DNA from: Naumannella halotolerans
GTDB lineage: Bacteria; Actinomycetota; Actinomycetes; Propionibacteriales; Propionibacteriaceae
DNA length: 64,000 nucleotides
Assembly (NCBI RefSeq): GCF_004364645.1
Contig: NZ_SOAW01000001.1
Location: 434,001-498,000 of the forward strand
Direction: 5' to 3'
This document shows, in pieces, positions 28,595 through 38,420 of this stretch. Below the pieces are notes generated by a model, which was not told where the DNA came from, did not search any database, and saw only the letters and a list, made by a program, of their open reading frames with translations. Made by a program: the position numbers and the translations under genes. The stretch's first letter is position 1; the number at the start of each line of letters is the position of its first letter.

Positions 28595-30571
28595 GTGGCA
28601 GATCCCTCGACCTACCGACCCGCACCTGGCTCGATTCCCGAGCAGCCGGGCGTCTACCGGTTCAGCGACGCGGACGGACGGGTGATCTATGTCGGCAAGG
28701 CCATCAACCTGCGCTCACGCCTGAATTCCTATTTCGCCGACCTCGCCAATCTGCACCAGCGCACCGCAACGATGGTCACCACGGCCGCCCGGGTCGACTG
28801 GACGGTGGTCAACACCGAGGTGGAGGCACTGCAGCTCGAATACTCCTGGATCAAGGAGTACGACCCCCGGTTCAACGTCAAGTACCGCGACGACAAGTCC
28901 TATCCGTGGCTGGCGGTCACCGTCTCGGAGGAGTATCCGCGGGTTTTCGTCGGCCGCGGGGCCAAGCGCAAGGGCACTCGGTACTTCGGTCCGTACAGCC
29001 ATGCCTGGGCGATCCGGGAGACCGTCGACCTGTTGCTGCGGGTGTTCCCCATGCGTTCGTGCAGCAACGGTGTCTTCCGCAATGCCAGGGCCAGTGGCCG
29101 ACCCTGTCTGCTGGGTTACATCGACAAGTGCTCGGCGCCCTGTGTGGACCGGATCAGCGCCGACGACCACCGAGCCATCGTCGATGACTTCATGGCCTTC
29201 ATGGGAGGTCAGGGGACCGCCATGATCCGGCGGCTGGAGGCGTCGATGCGGACCGCCGCCGCCGAGCTCGACTTCGAACGGGCCGCCCGGCTGCGTGACG
29301 ACATCGGTGCGCTGCAGCGGGCGATGGAGGCCAATGCGGTGGTCCTCGGTGACGGGACCGATGCCGATGTGGTGGCCTTGGCCGAGGATCCGCTGGAGGT
29401 TGCGGTGCAGATCTTCCACGTCCGGGCGGGCCGGATCCGAGGCGAACGCGGCTGGGTGGCCGACCGCACCGACGACGCCGAGACGCCGCAACTGATCGAG
29501 CAGTTCCTGCTGCAGTTGTACGCCGAGGTCGACCCGGCGGAGAACGGCGGCGCCGTACCGCGCGAGGTGCTGGTCCCGCGACTGCCCTCGAGCAGTGAGT
29601 CCCTGACTGAGATGTTGACCCAATTGCGCGGGTCGGCGGTACAGATCCGGGTCCCGCAGCGCGGTGACAAGGCCCGCCTGCTGGAGACCGTCTCCCGCAA
29701 TGCTGCCGAAGCCCTGATCAGGCACAAGACCAAACGCGCCTCCGATCTCTCCACCCGCAACCGGGCCCTGGAGGAGATCCAGAATGCGCTGGATCTGCCG
29801 GAGATCCCGTTGCGCATCGAGTGTTACGACATCTCCAACCTGCAGGGCACCGAGGTGGTCGGGTCGATGGTCGTCTTCGAGGACGGCCTGCCCCGCAAGG
29901 GGGAGTACCGCCGGTTCGTCATCCGCGGCGTCGATGGACAGAACGACGTCGCCGCCATGGACGAGGTGATCACGCGGCGGTTCCGTCGTCTGCTCGACGA
30001 ACAGGCGACCCTGCGGCAGGCAGCCGGCGAGGTCGGCGGACTGGTCGATCCCGACACCGGGGCGCCGAAGAGGTTCGCCTACCGTCCGCAACTGGTGGTG
30101 GTCGACGGTGGGCCACCGCAGGTGGCCGCCGCCTCGGCGGCGATGGCCCGCCTCGGGGTCGGCGACATCGCCGTGGTCGGCCTGGCCAAACGGCTGGAGG
30201 AGGTGTGGGTTCCCGACGAGGAGTATCCGGTCATCCTGCCCCGGACCAGTGAAGGCCTCTACCTGTTGCAGCGGCTGCGGGACGAGGCCCACCGCTTCGC
30301 GATCTCCCATCACCGCGGGCGTCGCAGCCGCACCATGGTCGAATCCGTGCTGGACGACGTCCCCGGTCTCGGTGAGGTCCGGCGGAAGACCCTGTTGCGG
30401 CACTTCGGTTCGTTGAAGAAGCTCCGGGAGGCCGAGGTGGACGACATCGCCCAGGTCCCCGGCTTCGGCCGGCGTACCGCCGTTGCGGTGAAGGAAGCAC
30501 TCGACTCGGCGCCGAAACGCAAGGCGGCGATCAACACGGCTACCGGCGAGGTGCTGGACGACCCGCAATAA
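28595..30571 (+). CDS. uvrC: UvrABC system protein C (excinuclease)
   Basis: Makes both incisions around the lesion in nucleotide excision repair. The product has 658 residues. The GIY-YIG nuclease domain is at ~14-95 ([48 protein letters not shown] in two segments). The Cys-containing linker is at [13 protein letters not shown] and the UVR motif at ~203-238 ([20 protein letters not shown]). The RNase H-like endonuclease domain is at ~385-560 ([30 protein letters not shown]), and tandem helix-hairpin-helix motifs lie at ~595-645 ([30 protein letters not shown]). It heads the conserved actinobacterial order uvrC-rapZ-yvcK-whiA; rapZ starts 7 bases after it. Confidence 0.97.
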   Translation: MADPSTYRPAPGSIPEQPGVYRFSDADGRVIYVGKAINLRSRLNSYFADLANLHQRTATMVTTAARVDWTVVNTEVEALQLEYSWIKEYDPRFNVKYRDDKSYPWLAVTVSEEYPRVFVGRGAKRKGTRYFGPYSHAWAIRETVDLLLRVFPMRSCSNGVFRNARASGRPCLLGYIDKCSAPCVDRISADDHRAIVDDFMAFMGGQGTAMIRRLEASMRTAAAELDFERAARLRDDIGALQRAMEANAVVLGDGTDADVVALAEDPLEVAVQIFHVRAGRIRGERGWVADRTDDAETPQLIEQFLLQLYAEVDPAENGGAVPREVLVPRLPSSSESLTEMLTQLRGSAVQIRVPQRGDKARLLETVSRNAAEALIRHKTKRASDLSTRNRALEEIQNALDLPEIPLRIECYDISNLQGTEVVGSMVVFEDGLPRKGEYRRFVIRGVDGQNDVAAMDEVITRRFRRLLDEQATLRQAAGEVGGLVDPDTGAPKRFAYRPQLVVVDGGPPQVAAASAAMARLGVGDIAVVGLAKRLEEVWVPDEEYPVILPRTSEGLYLLQRLRDEAHRFAISHHRGRRSRTMVESVLDDVPGLGEVRRKTLLRHFGSLKKLREAEVDDIAQVPGFGRRTAVAVKEALDSAPKRKAAINTATGEVLDDPQ

Positions 30572-30578
30572 TGACGGT

Positions 30579-31451
30579 GTGACTTCCGAACTCGAAGCCG
30601 CCGCACCCCGCCTGGTCGTGATCACCGGGATGTCCGGTGCAGGACGCCGGACCAGCGCCCATGTACTCGAGGACCTGGGCTGGTACGTGGTCGACAACCT
30701 GCCGCCGTCGATGCTGATGGAGCTCGTCGAGAAGGCCCGCAGCAGCGGTATCGACCGGCTGGCGGTGGTGCTGGACGTGCGCTCCCGCAGTCAGTTCGAC
30801 CAGCTGCCGACGGTGTTCGCGGCCCTGGCCGAGACCGGCCACCGCCCGGAACTGCTGTTCATGGACGCCGAGGATGACGTGATCGTGCGCCGGCAGTCCT
30901 CGGTCCGCCGTCCGCACCCGTTGCAGGGTGATGGTTCCCTGCTGCAGGGCATCCGTCGCGAACGTGAGTTGTTGGCCGGTCTGCGGGCCGGTGCGGACAT
31001 GGTGATCGACACCTCGGGCAAGAACCTGCACCAGCTCGGTGTGCTGGTCGCCAACGCCTTCGGTGGGGGCGCGGAGAAGCTCCGGCTGTGTGTCATGTCG
31101 TTCGGTTTCAAGAACGGGCTGCCCTTGGATGCCGACTTCGTCTTCGACGTCAGGTTCCTTCCCAACCCGCACTGGGTGCCGGATCTGCAGCCCCGGACCG
31201 GTCTCGACCCCGAGGTACGTGACTACGTGCTCGGCCAGACCGCCGCCCGCCCGTTTCTGGACCAGGTGGCCGGATTGATCGGTACCGCCGCGCAGGGGTA
31301 CGAGGCTGAGGGCAAGCGCTATGCGACGATCGCCATCGGGTGCACCGGTGGCAAACATCGGAGTACCGCGATGACCGAGGAACTGGTCGCGATGTTGAAT
31401 GCCGCAGGGTTGACGGCTGCCGCTGTGCACCGGGATCTGGGGCGCGAGTGA
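30579..31451 (+). CDS. rapZ: RapZ (YvcJ) family nucleotide-binding protein
   Basis: P-loop protein. E. coli RapZ guides RNase E to small RNAs, whereas the Gram-positive role is still poorly defined. The product has 290 residues. The Walker A region is ITGMSGAGRRTSAHVLEDLG (~12-31), where the usual GxxxxG[KR]S ends in Arg instead of Ser/Thr. Walker B-like LAVVLDVRSR and the C-terminal CTGGKHRSTAMTEELV are conserved, and DLGRE ends the protein as in the family. The start is GTG at 30579, 7 bases after uvrC. The stop overlaps yvcK (GTGA). The clustered genes suggest one transcript uvrC-rapZ-yvcK. Confidence 0.94.
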   Translation: MTSELEAAAPRLVVITGMSGAGRRTSAHVLEDLGWYVVDNLPPSMLMELVEKARSSGIDRLAVVLDVRSRSQFDQLPTVFAALAETGHRPELLFMDAEDDVIVRRQSSVRRPHPLQGDGSLLQGIRRERELLAGLRAGADMVIDTSGKNLHQLGVLVANAFGGGAEKLRLCVMSFGFKNGLPLDADFVFDVRFLPNPHWVPDLQPRTGLDPEVRDYVLGQTAARPFLDQVAGLIGTAAQGYEAEGKRYATIAIGCTGGKHRSTAMTEELVAMLNAAGLTAAAVHRDLGRE

Positions 31452-32398
31452 CATCGCCGATGCACCTGCCGACCGTCACCGCGCTCGGCGGCGGCCACGG
31501 TCTGTTCGCCTCCCTGACCGCCCTGCGGCGGGTGACCGACCATCTGACCGCGGTGGTGACCGTCGCCGACGACGGGGGATCCTCCGGTCGGCTGCGCGCC
31601 GAGTTCAATTGTCTGCCGCCGGGTGACCTGCGGATGGCCTTGGCCGCCCTCTGCGGTGACGACGCCTCCGGCCGGTTGTGGGCCGACGTCCTGCAGTCAC
31701 GATTCGGTGGCGACGGTCCTCTCGGTGGCCATGCCATCGGCAACCTGCTGATCGCTGGGTTGTGGGAGCGGCTCGGAGATCCGGTGAGCGGCTTGGACAT
31801 GGTGGGCAAACTGCTCGGTGCCCGCGGTCGGGTGCTGCCGATGTCGCGGGTGCCGCTGGAGATCGTCGCCGAGGTGATCGGCCTGGATCCCTTGCAACCC
31901 GACGAGTTCACCGAGGTCCGCGGCCAGCACAAGGTGGCGGTCACCCATGGCGATGTCCGGACGATCCGGTTGGAACCGACCGAACCACCGGCCACCCCGG
32001 AGTCGGTGGCGGCGATCGAGGAGTCGGACTGGGTGGTCCTGGGACCCGGGTCCTGGTTCACCTCGGTGATGCCGCACCTGCTTGTCCCCGAACTCGCCCG
32101 GGCGATCACCCGTACCTCGGCCAAACGAATCCTCACCCTCAACCTGGTCTCGTCCAGCGAAACCCAGGACTACACCGCGGCGCAGCACCTGGAACTGCTC
32201 GTCGAGCATGCCCCGGAGATCCGTCTGGACGTCGTGCTGGCCGACCAGCAGTTCGTCCGTGACGACCGGCACCTGGCGGCCTATGCAGCCTCGCTCGGTG
32301 CCGAGCTGGTGGTCGCCGACCTGGCGGTACGCGACGGTACGGCCCGGCACGACCCGTTGCGCCTGGCCTCCATCTACGCCGAGCTGATGGGCGTCTGA
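31448..32398 (+). CDS. yvcK: YvcK/CofD-like gluconeogenesis factor (UDP-sugar-binding)
   Basis: The product has 316 residues. The N-terminal phosphate-binding loop ALGGGHGLFASLTAL (~12-26) and the segment VVTVADDGGSSGRLR (~36-50) are the YvcK/CofD hallmarks. LPPGDLRMALAALCG, GDGPLGGHAIGNLLIAGLWE and VVLGPGSWFTSVMPHLLVPE follow. YvcK proteins are needed for growth on gluconeogenic substrates and for cell-wall homeostasis, and bind UDP-GlcNAc; mycobacterial CuvA (Rv1422) is phosphorylated by PknA/B. GTG at 31448 overlaps the rapZ stop by 4 bases. whiA follows after 54 bases, where GGATACCC lies just before its ATG and may give a separate start. Confidence 0.95.
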   Translation: MTSPMHLPTVTALGGGHGLFASLTALRRVTDHLTAVVTVADDGGSSGRLRAEFNCLPPGDLRMALAALCGDDASGRLWADVLQSRFGGDGPLGGHAIGNLLIAGLWERLGDPVSGLDMVGKLLGARGRVLPMSRVPLEIVAEVIGLDPLQPDEFTEVRGQHKVAVTHGDVRTIRLEPTEPPATPESVAAIEESDWVVLGPGSWFTSVMPHLLVPELARAITRTSAKRILTLNLVSSSETQDYTAAQHLELLVEHAPEIRLDVVLADQQFVRDDRHLAAYAASLGAELVVADLAVRDGTARHDPLRLASIYAELMGV

Positions 32399-32452
32399 GC
32401 CGGTCGCCGCCAAAGAGGCCTGCATACCCCGATCTGTGGTTGGATACCCGAC

Positions 32453-33436
32453 ATGGCCATGACGCAGCAGGTGAAGGCGGAACTCGCCACCGTCGAGGTC
32501 ACCCGGCCGACGACTCGTCGGGCCGAGATGGCCGCGATGCTCAGATTCTCCGGGGGACTGCACATCGCCGGCGGGCGGATCGTGATCGAGGCCGAGCTGG
32601 ACACCGATGTGGCCGCCGAGCGTCTGTCGGCCGCCATCGAGGACCTCTTCGGCTACCGCAGTGATCTCGTGGTCGTCAACGGATCGGGTCTGCGGCGGGG
32701 GAGTCGGTACGTCGTGCGGGTGATCCGCGACGGTGATGCGCTGGCCCGGCAGACCGGTCTGGTCGATTCCAAGGGGCGCCCGGCCCGTGGGTTGCCGGCA
32801 CAGGTCGTCAGCGGTTCGCTCGCCGACTGTGTCGCCGCCTGGCGCGGCGCCTTCCTGGCCCACGGTTCACTCACCGAACCCGGTCGATCGATGTCGCTGG
32901 AACTGACCTGCCCCGGCCCGGAGGCCGCCCTCGCGCTGGTCGGTGCGGCCCGCCGGCTCGGGGTGCCGGCGAAGGCCCGCGAGGTCCGCAACATCGATCG
33001 CGTGGTGGTCCGCGACGGCGACGGGATCGCTGCGTTGTTGGCCCGGATGGGGGCACATCAGTCCCTGCTGGCCTGGGAGGAGCGCCGGATGCGCCGTGAG
33101 GTACGGGCCTCGGCGAACCGGCTGGCGAACTTCGACGATGCGAATCTGCGCCGCTCCGCGCGTGCTGCGGTGGCTGCCGGTGCCAGGGTGGAGCGGGCCC
33201 TGGAGATCCTCGCCGATGACGTACCCGATCACCTGAAGGCGGCCGGTGATCTTCGGCTGCAGCACAAGCAGGCCTCGTTGGAGGAGCTCGGGCAGTTGCA
33301 CGATCCGCCCCTGACCAAGGACGCCGTGGCGGGCCGGATCCGACGCCTGCTGGCGACCGCCGACAAGCGCGCGGCCGAGCTCGGGATCCCCGGGACCGAG
33401 GCCAGTCTGACCCCGGACATGCTCGAGGACTCCTGA
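32453..33436 (+). CDS. whiA: WhiA, LAGLIDADG-like DNA-binding regulator
   Basis: Transcription factor; in Streptomyces it acts with WhiB to start sporulation septation, and in non-sporulating actinobacteria it is linked to cell division. The product has 327 residues. The N-terminal domain (~1-95) has [20 protein letters not shown]. The degenerate homing-endonuclease-like core (~95-215) has [15 protein letters not shown] and a LAGLIDADG-like fold without nuclease acids. The C-terminal HTH (~225-310) shows [20 protein letters not shown] and [14 protein letters not shown]. Length and order after uvrC-rapZ-yvcK are as in all actinobacteria. ATG at 32453 ([11 protein letters not shown]) fits the family N-terminus. 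Confidence 0.97.
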   Translation: MAMTQQVKAELATVEVTRPTTRRAEMAAMLRFSGGLHIAGGRIVIEAELDTDVAAERLSAAIEDLFGYRSDLVVVNGSGLRRGSRYVVRVIRDGDALARQTGLVDSKGRPARGLPAQVVSGSLADCVAAWRGAFLAHGSLTEPGRSMSLELTCPGPEAALALVGAARRLGVPAKAREVRNIDRVVVRDGDGIAALLARMGAHQSLLAWEERRMRREVRASANRLANFDDANLRRSARAAVAAGARVERALEILADDVPDHLKAAGDLRLQHKQASLEELGQLHDPPLTKDAVAGRIRRLLATADKRAAELGIPGTEASLTPDMLEDS

Positions 33437-33495
33437 CCGACCGGACCCCCGATGGTCGTTGGCCTACCACCTCCCGGTGGCGGGTCGGGGTTCGT

Positions 33496-33501
33496 TAGAA
33501 T
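33496..33501 (+). promoter_or_regulatory. -10 element (TAGAAT) of the gap-pgk-tpiA promoter
   Basis: TAGAAT lies 66 bases before the gap ATG, so RNA would begin near 33508 with a leader of about 60 nt. The leader contains a small hairpin (GGAGCC-gtc-GGCTCC, near 33521-33535) and an AAGGAG ribosome binding site. A matching -35 is not evident. Confidence 0.55.
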
Positions 33502-33554
33502 GAGGGGTGTCAGAAGCGGCTGGAGCCGTCGGCTCCGCCCAGACCTCTCCCTAA

Positions 33555-34574
<1,020 letters not shown>

Positions 34575-34646
34575 TCATCACCTTCGACACACCGCAGTGC
34601 TCGATCGTCATCGACGATCCGAGCTGACAGAAAGGACCGGGGACCG

Positions 34647-35837
34647 ATGAAGTCCATAGATGATCTTGGTGATCTGAAGGGCAAGCGGGTGATCATCCGC
34701 TGTGACCTGAATGTGCCGCTGGACGGCACGAGGATCACCGACGACGGGCGGATTCGGGCCTCGGTCCCCAGCTTGTCGAAGCTGACCGCGGCCGGTGCGA
34801 AGGTGATCGTGCTGGCCCACCTCGGGCGGCCGAAGGGCAAGCCCAATCCGGAGTTCTCGCTGGCGCCGGTGGCGCAGCGGCTGGGTGAGTTGCTGGGTGC
34901 CCCGGTCGCGTTCGCGACCGACACCACCGGCGAGTCCGCGACCGAGACCGTGACCGATCTGGCCGACGGGCAGGTCGCCCTGTTGGAGAACGTCCGGTTC
35001 GATCCGCGTGAGGAGTCCAAGGACGAGTCCGAGCGTGCCGAGCTGGCGGCCGAGTACGCGAAGCTGGGGGATGTCTTCGTCTCCGACGGTTTCGGTGTCG
35101 TGCACCGCAAGCAGGCTTCGGTCTACGACCTGGCGAAGCTGTTGCCGCATGCGGCAGGTGAACTGGTGGCCGCCGAGACCGAGGTGCTGAAGCGGCTCAC
35201 CGACGATCCGCAGCGGCCGTTCGTGGTGGTCCTGGGTGGTTCGAAGGTGTCGGACAAGCTCGCCGTGATCGACAATCTGCTGGACAGCGCCGATGCGCTG
35301 CTGATCGGCGGCGGCATGGTCTTCACCTTCCTGGCCGCCGAGGGCAAGGGGGTCGGGAAGTCGTTGTTGGAGGCCGACCAGATCGACACCTGCGGCTCCT
35401 ACCTGGAGCGCGCGAAGCAGCAGGGCACCGAGATCCTGCTGCCGACCGACATCGTCGTCGGACCCGAGTTCTCCGCCGATGCGCCGCCGACCGTGGTCAG
35501 CGCCGACGCGATTCCCGACGATCAACTCGGGATGGACATCGGGCCCGAATCGACCAAGGCGTTCGCCGAGCGGATCGTTTCGGCGAAGACCGTCTTCTGG
35601 AACGGCCCGATGGGTGTGGCCGAGTTCGAGGCCTACGCGGCCGGGACCAAGGGCGTGGCCAAGGCACTCACCGAGGTCGACGGCCTGTCGGTCGTCGGCG
35701 GTGGCGATTCCGCCGCCGCGGTCCGTGAGCTGGGGTTCGCCGATGACGACTTCGGCCACATCTCCACCGGCGGCGGCGCCAGCTTGGAGTACTTGGAAGG
35801 AAAGCAATTGCCCGGGCTGGAAGTTCTGGAGGACTGA
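34647..35837 (+). CDS. pgk: Phosphoglycerate kinase
   Basis: Transfers phosphate from 1,3-bisphosphoglycerate to ADP in glycolysis. The product has 396 residues. The N-terminal substrate motif is [14 protein letters not shown] (~13-26), followed by [36 protein letters not shown] and [16 protein letters not shown]. The nucleotide domain has [20 protein letters not shown] and [19 protein letters not shown], and the hinge-side [11 protein letters not shown] and [20 protein letters not shown] are intact. AGAAAGGACCGGGGACCG precedes the ATG. tpiA starts 3 bases after its stop. [10 protein letters not shown] has VVHRKQ where FGTAHRAHAS is usual, a variant also seen in other high-GC Gram-positives. 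Confidence 0.98.
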   Translation: MKSIDDLGDLKGKRVIIRCDLNVPLDGTRITDDGRIRASVPSLSKLTAAGAKVIVLAHLGRPKGKPNPEFSLAPVAQRLGELLGAPVAFATDTTGESATETVTDLADGQVALLENVRFDPREESKDESERAELAAEYAKLGDVFVSDGFGVVHRKQASVYDLAKLLPHAAGELVAAETEVLKRLTDDPQRPFVVVLGGSKVSDKLAVIDNLLDSADALLIGGGMVFTFLAAEGKGVGKSLLEADQIDTCGSYLERAKQQGTEILLPTDIVVGPEFSADAPPTVVSADAIPDDQLGMDIGPESTKAFAERIVSAKTVFWNGPMGVAEFEAYAAGTKGVAKALTEVDGLSVVGGGDSAAAVRELGFADDDFGHISTGGGASLEYLEGKQLPGLEVLED

Positions 35838-35840
35838 TCG

Positions 35841-36629
35841 ATGACACGTACACCCCTGATGGCCGGCAACTGGAAGTCGAACCTCAATCACGTCGAGGCG
35901 ACCGGACTGGTGCAGAAGCTGGCCTGGACCCTGCAGGACAAGCGCTGGGACGCCGAGAAGTCGGAGGTGGTGGTCTTCCCGCCGTTCACCGACCTGCGGA
36001 CCGTGCAGACCCTGATCGACGGGGACAAGCTGAAGTTACTGCTCGGTGCGCAGGATGTGTCGACCCACGACGGGGGCGCCCATACCGGTGAGATCTCGGC
36101 GAAGATGCTGGCCAAACTCGGCTGTCGCTATGTCATCGTCGGGCACTCCGAGCGGCGTACCGACCTCGGTGAGACCAATGCCGATGTGCAGGCCAAGGCG
36201 GTCCGTGCGCTGGTCGAGGACATCATCCCGGTGATCTGCGTCGGTGAGGGACTCCAGACCCGGGAGGCCGGTGAGCAGATTCCGTTCGTGCTCGAACAGG
36301 TCGGCGGCTCGATCAATGGTCTGAAGCCCGATGACATCGCGCGCAGCGTGATCGCCTACGAACCTGTCTGGGCGATCGGTACCGGCAAGGTGGCGACCCC
36401 GGAGGACGCCCAGGAGGTCTGTGGCGCGATCCGTCGCTACCTGGCCGAGGATTTCGGCAATGAGGTGGCCGAGCAGGTACGTGTGCTCTACGGCGGGTCG
36501 GTGAAGTCGTCCAATGTGGTCGCCCTGATGTCCCAGCCCGACATCGACGGCTGCCTGGTGGGCGGCGCGTCGCTGCAGGTGGAGGAGTTCGCCGCCATCG
36601 GACGCTTCTACGACCTGGTCGGCAGCTGA
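35841..36629 (+). CDS. tpiA: Triosephosphate isomerase
   Basis: Interconverts dihydroxyacetone phosphate and glyceraldehyde 3-phosphate. The 262-residue product forms a TIM barrel. The substrate Asn/Lys are in LMAGNWKSNLNH (~5-16), the electrophilic His in YVIVGHSERR (~96-105), the catalytic Glu in VIAYEPVWAIGTGKVAT (~168-184, including loop 6) and the phosphate-binding segment in VLYGGSVKSSNV. The mRNA is shared with gap and pgk (3-base spacing from pgk). The enzyme starts MTRTPLMAGNWK, the actinobacterial form. No clear terminator follows; the next promoter lies about 50 bases on. Confidence 0.98.
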   Translation: MTRTPLMAGNWKSNLNHVEATGLVQKLAWTLQDKRWDAEKSEVVVFPPFTDLRTVQTLIDGDKLKLLLGAQDVSTHDGGAHTGEISAKMLAKLGCRYVIVGHSERRTDLGETNADVQAKAVRALVEDIIPVICVGEGLQTREAGEQIPFVLEQVGGSINGLKPDDIARSVIAYEPVWAIGTGKVATPEDAQEVCGAIRRYLAEDFGNEVAEQVRVLYGGSVKSSNVVALMSQPDIDGCLVGGASLQVEEFAAIGRFYDLVGS

Positions 36630-36678
36630 GCAAGCACTGCGCCGTTCGTCCCGGTGTGCGTTTGTCGGGGCCAACAGT

Positions 36679-36738
36679 TAAAGTGACGCCGTGCCTTTGC
36701 CCGAGTTCGAGCTCCGCGTGAGGGGTTGGTCCGCATGA
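36679..36738 (+). promoter_or_regulatory. secG promoter with a leaderless 15-codon ORF overlapping secG
   Basis: TAAAGT (36679-36684) is followed by 6 nt and GTG at 36691. This opens a 15-codon ORF (MPLPEFELRVRGWSA) whose TGA (36736-36738) overlaps the secG ATG (ATGA). If the mRNA is leaderless at the GTG, secG would be translated by coupling. Alternatively it is a chance ORF and GTGAGGGG is the secG ribosome binding site. Confidence 0.45.
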
Positions 36739-36980
36739 CTGCGCCGATCCTGATCCTGTCGATCGTCCTGATCGTCCTGAGCGTCATCCTGACCCTGTCG
36801 GTTCTGCTGCACAAGGGCCGTGGTGGCGGTATGTCCGACCTCTTCGGTGGTGGCATGTCGACCAGTTTCGGTGGTGCTTCGGCCGCGGAGCGGCGTTTGG
36901 ACAAGCTCACGGTCGTCCTGTCCTTGCTCTGGGTGGCCGTGGTGGTCGCGCTGCTGGTGCTCTACCGGTGGTTCCCGTGA
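36735..36980 (+). CDS. secG: Preprotein translocase subunit SecG
   Basis: Accessory subunit of the SecYEG channel. The product has 81 residues with two hydrophobic helices: ILILSIVLIVLSVILTLSVLL (4-24) and VVLSLLWVAVVVALLVLY (~60-77). They flank the family's Gly-rich loop with HKGRGGGMSDLFGGG. ATG at 36735 is chosen because the protein then starts MTAPILILS directly before helix 1; a GTG three codons upstream is possible. It overlaps the stop of a short upstream ORF. It lies between tpiA and rbpA. secG after the glycolytic genes is the usual actinobacterial arrangement. Confidence 0.93.
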   Translation: MTAPILILSIVLIVLSVILTLSVLLHKGRGGGMSDLFGGGMSTSFGGASAAERRLDKLTVVLSLLWVAVVVALLVLYRWFP

Positions 36981-37088
36981 GTTGAGCGTGTTGTGGCGGG
37001 TTCATTCCGTGCGACGCCGCCTGCCTGTCGGCAGGTACGCAAGCCCCAGCAAGCAGTCCCCATTCAGCAATCAAGGGAGTAAGTCACA

Positions 37089-37445
37089 GTGGTAGGTGGA
37101 AGTGCGATCCGCGGCAGTCGGGTCGGAGCCGGACCGATGGGCGAGGCCGAGCGTGGCGACACCGCCCCGCGGACCCAGGTGTCGTTCTTCTGTGCGAACA
37201 AGCACGAGACCCGTCCGGCTTTCGCCATGGAGGCAGAGATCCCGGAGACCTGGGACTGCCCGCGCTGTGGTCTGCCGGCGAACACCGACGCCGACAACCC
37301 GCCGCCGCCGCCGAAGACCACGCCGTACAAAACGCACCTGGCCTATGTGAAGGAGCGTCGTTCGGATTCCGAGGCGGACGCGATCCTCGCCGAGGCACTG
37401 GAACTGCTGCGGGACCGTCGGGCCCGCGGTGAAGTGATCTACTGA
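37089..37445 (+). CDS. rbpA: RNA polymerase-binding protein RbpA
   Basis: Actinobacteria-specific transcription factor that binds sigma group I/II and stabilises the open complex. The product has 118 residues. The flexible N-terminal tail MVGGSAIRGSRVGAGPMGE is followed by the zinc core with FFCANKHETRP and WDCPRCGLPA (Cys-x3-His and Cys-x2-Cys). Next are the basic linker (THLAYVKERRSDSEADAILA) and the sigma-interaction helix ELLRDRRARGEVIY. GTG at 37089 has AGGGAG 9 nt upstream. The 108-base gap from secG shows no separate promoter I trust. Its presence is strong evidence for an actinobacterial host. Confidence 0.97.
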   Translation: MVGGSAIRGSRVGAGPMGEAERGDTAPRTQVSFFCANKHETRPAFAMEAEIPETWDCPRCGLPANTDADNPPPPPKTTPYKTHLAYVKERRSDSEADAILAEALELLRDRRARGEVIY

Positions 37446-37468
37446 GTCGAAACCGACTGTCACCGAAT

Positions 37469-37507
37469 CAGGGCGGCAGCAGCGCCAGGTGCGCTGCGGC
37501 CGCCCTG
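37469..37507. terminator. Terminator between convergent rbpA and pgl
   Basis: CAGGGCGGC (37469-37477) pairs with GCCGCCCTG (37499-37507), and an inner GCAGC/GCTGC stem adds to it. TTT follows on the plus strand, so it suits rbpA best. Confidence 0.7.
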
Positions 37508-37613
37508 TTTGCGGTTTCGCCGGAGCCCGGAGACCGGAGCCCGACGCCCGGGGCAATTTCGTCGAAGAGCAGCCTCCCCCGGGACGATGACCCTGCGGGG
37601 AGAGCCTCGCCGT

Positions 37614-37685
37614 TCAGTCCGAGATCTCGCCGGCGGCTTCCTCGTCCAGTCAGTCCGAGATCTCGCCGGCGGCTTCCTCGTCCAG
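37614..37685 (-). repeat. Perfect 36-bp tandem duplication of the pgl 3' end including its stop codon
   Basis: Bases 37614-37649 and 37650-37685 are identical. On the minus strand each unit reads as 12 codons (LDEEAAGEISD plus TGA). The first copy encountered by ribosomes ends pgl; the second is untranslated downstream DNA. The identity over 36 of 36 bases indicates a recent slippage or unequal-exchange event. Confidence 0.97.
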
Positions 37686-38363
37686 CCAGAAGATGGTCTC
37701 GACCGTGCCGTGCGCCCGGCCACCCGGGATCCGCTCGGAACGCCGGTACGCCTTCGCCGCCGCGGCCGCCTTCTCCTCGCCGGAGACCAAGAACCAGACC
37801 TCTGCCGAGGAGTTGATCACCGGCAGGGTGAGGCTGATCCGTTCCGGCGGGGGCTTGGGGGAGTCGGTCACCGGGATCACCGTGGCCGAGGTCGGCTCCA
37901 GCGAGGGGTGGTCGGGGAAGAGTGAGGCGATGTGACCGTCCGGGCCCAGGCCGAGCATGCAGATGTCGAAGGTGACCTCGCCGAGCTCGGCGGCGTAGGC
38001 CTCTGCCGCCTCGGCCAGGGTGAGCCCGGCCGCGGACGGCATCGGGTGGATCCGTTCGGGCGCCAGGCCGTCGACGGCCAGCAACTCGATGGTCGGCTCG
38101 GCATTGCGATCGGGGGAGTCGGTGGCGACGAAGCGCTCGTCTCCCCACCACAACTCGATGCGACCCGGATCGACCGGACCCGAACCGAGGTCCGAGGCGA
38201 GCTTGCGGTGGATCTTGGTGGCGATCGTGCCGCCGGTCAGGCACAACTGCACCACGCGGTGATCGGACTCGGCCTGCAGTTCACTGATCCGGGTGACCAG
38301 GGCAGCGCTGACCGCGGTGGCCAGTTGTTCGGCATCGGGAAAGATGTTCAGTTCGTCGCTCAT
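37650..38363 (-). CDS. pgl: 6-Phosphogluconolactonase
   Basis: Hydrolyses 6-phosphogluconolactone after Zwf in the oxidative pentose phosphate pathway. The product has 237 residues of the SOL/DevB family. LCLTGGTIATKIHRKLA (~41-57), WWGDERFVATDSPDRNAEPT (~73-92), DICMLGLGPDGHIASLFPDH (~136-155) and RISLTLPVINSSAEVWFLVSG (in two parts, ~178-198) mark the active site, with the conserved GDERFV and GPDGHIASLFP intact. ATG at 38363 has CAGGAAGTATGG upstream. It is the last gene of tkt-tal-zwf-opcA-pgl. Its final 12 codons are duplicated just downstream. Confidence 0.95.
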   Translation of the reverse strand: MSDELNIFPDAEQLATAVSAALVTRISELQAESDHRVVQLCLTGGTIATKIHRKLASDLGSGPVDPGRIELWWGDERFVATDSPDRNAEPTIELLAVDGLAPERIHPMPSAAGLTLAEAAEAYAAELGEVTFDICMLGLGPDGHIASLFPDHPSLEPTSATVIPVTDSPKPPPERISLTLPVINSSAEVWFLVSGEEKAAAAAKAYRRSERIPGGRAHGTVETIFWLDEEAAGEISD

Positions 38364-38420
38364 CCATACTTCCTGGGTTGTTCCGGGGCCCCGAGTGACC
38401 GGGACCGGCGGGTCGTGGCC

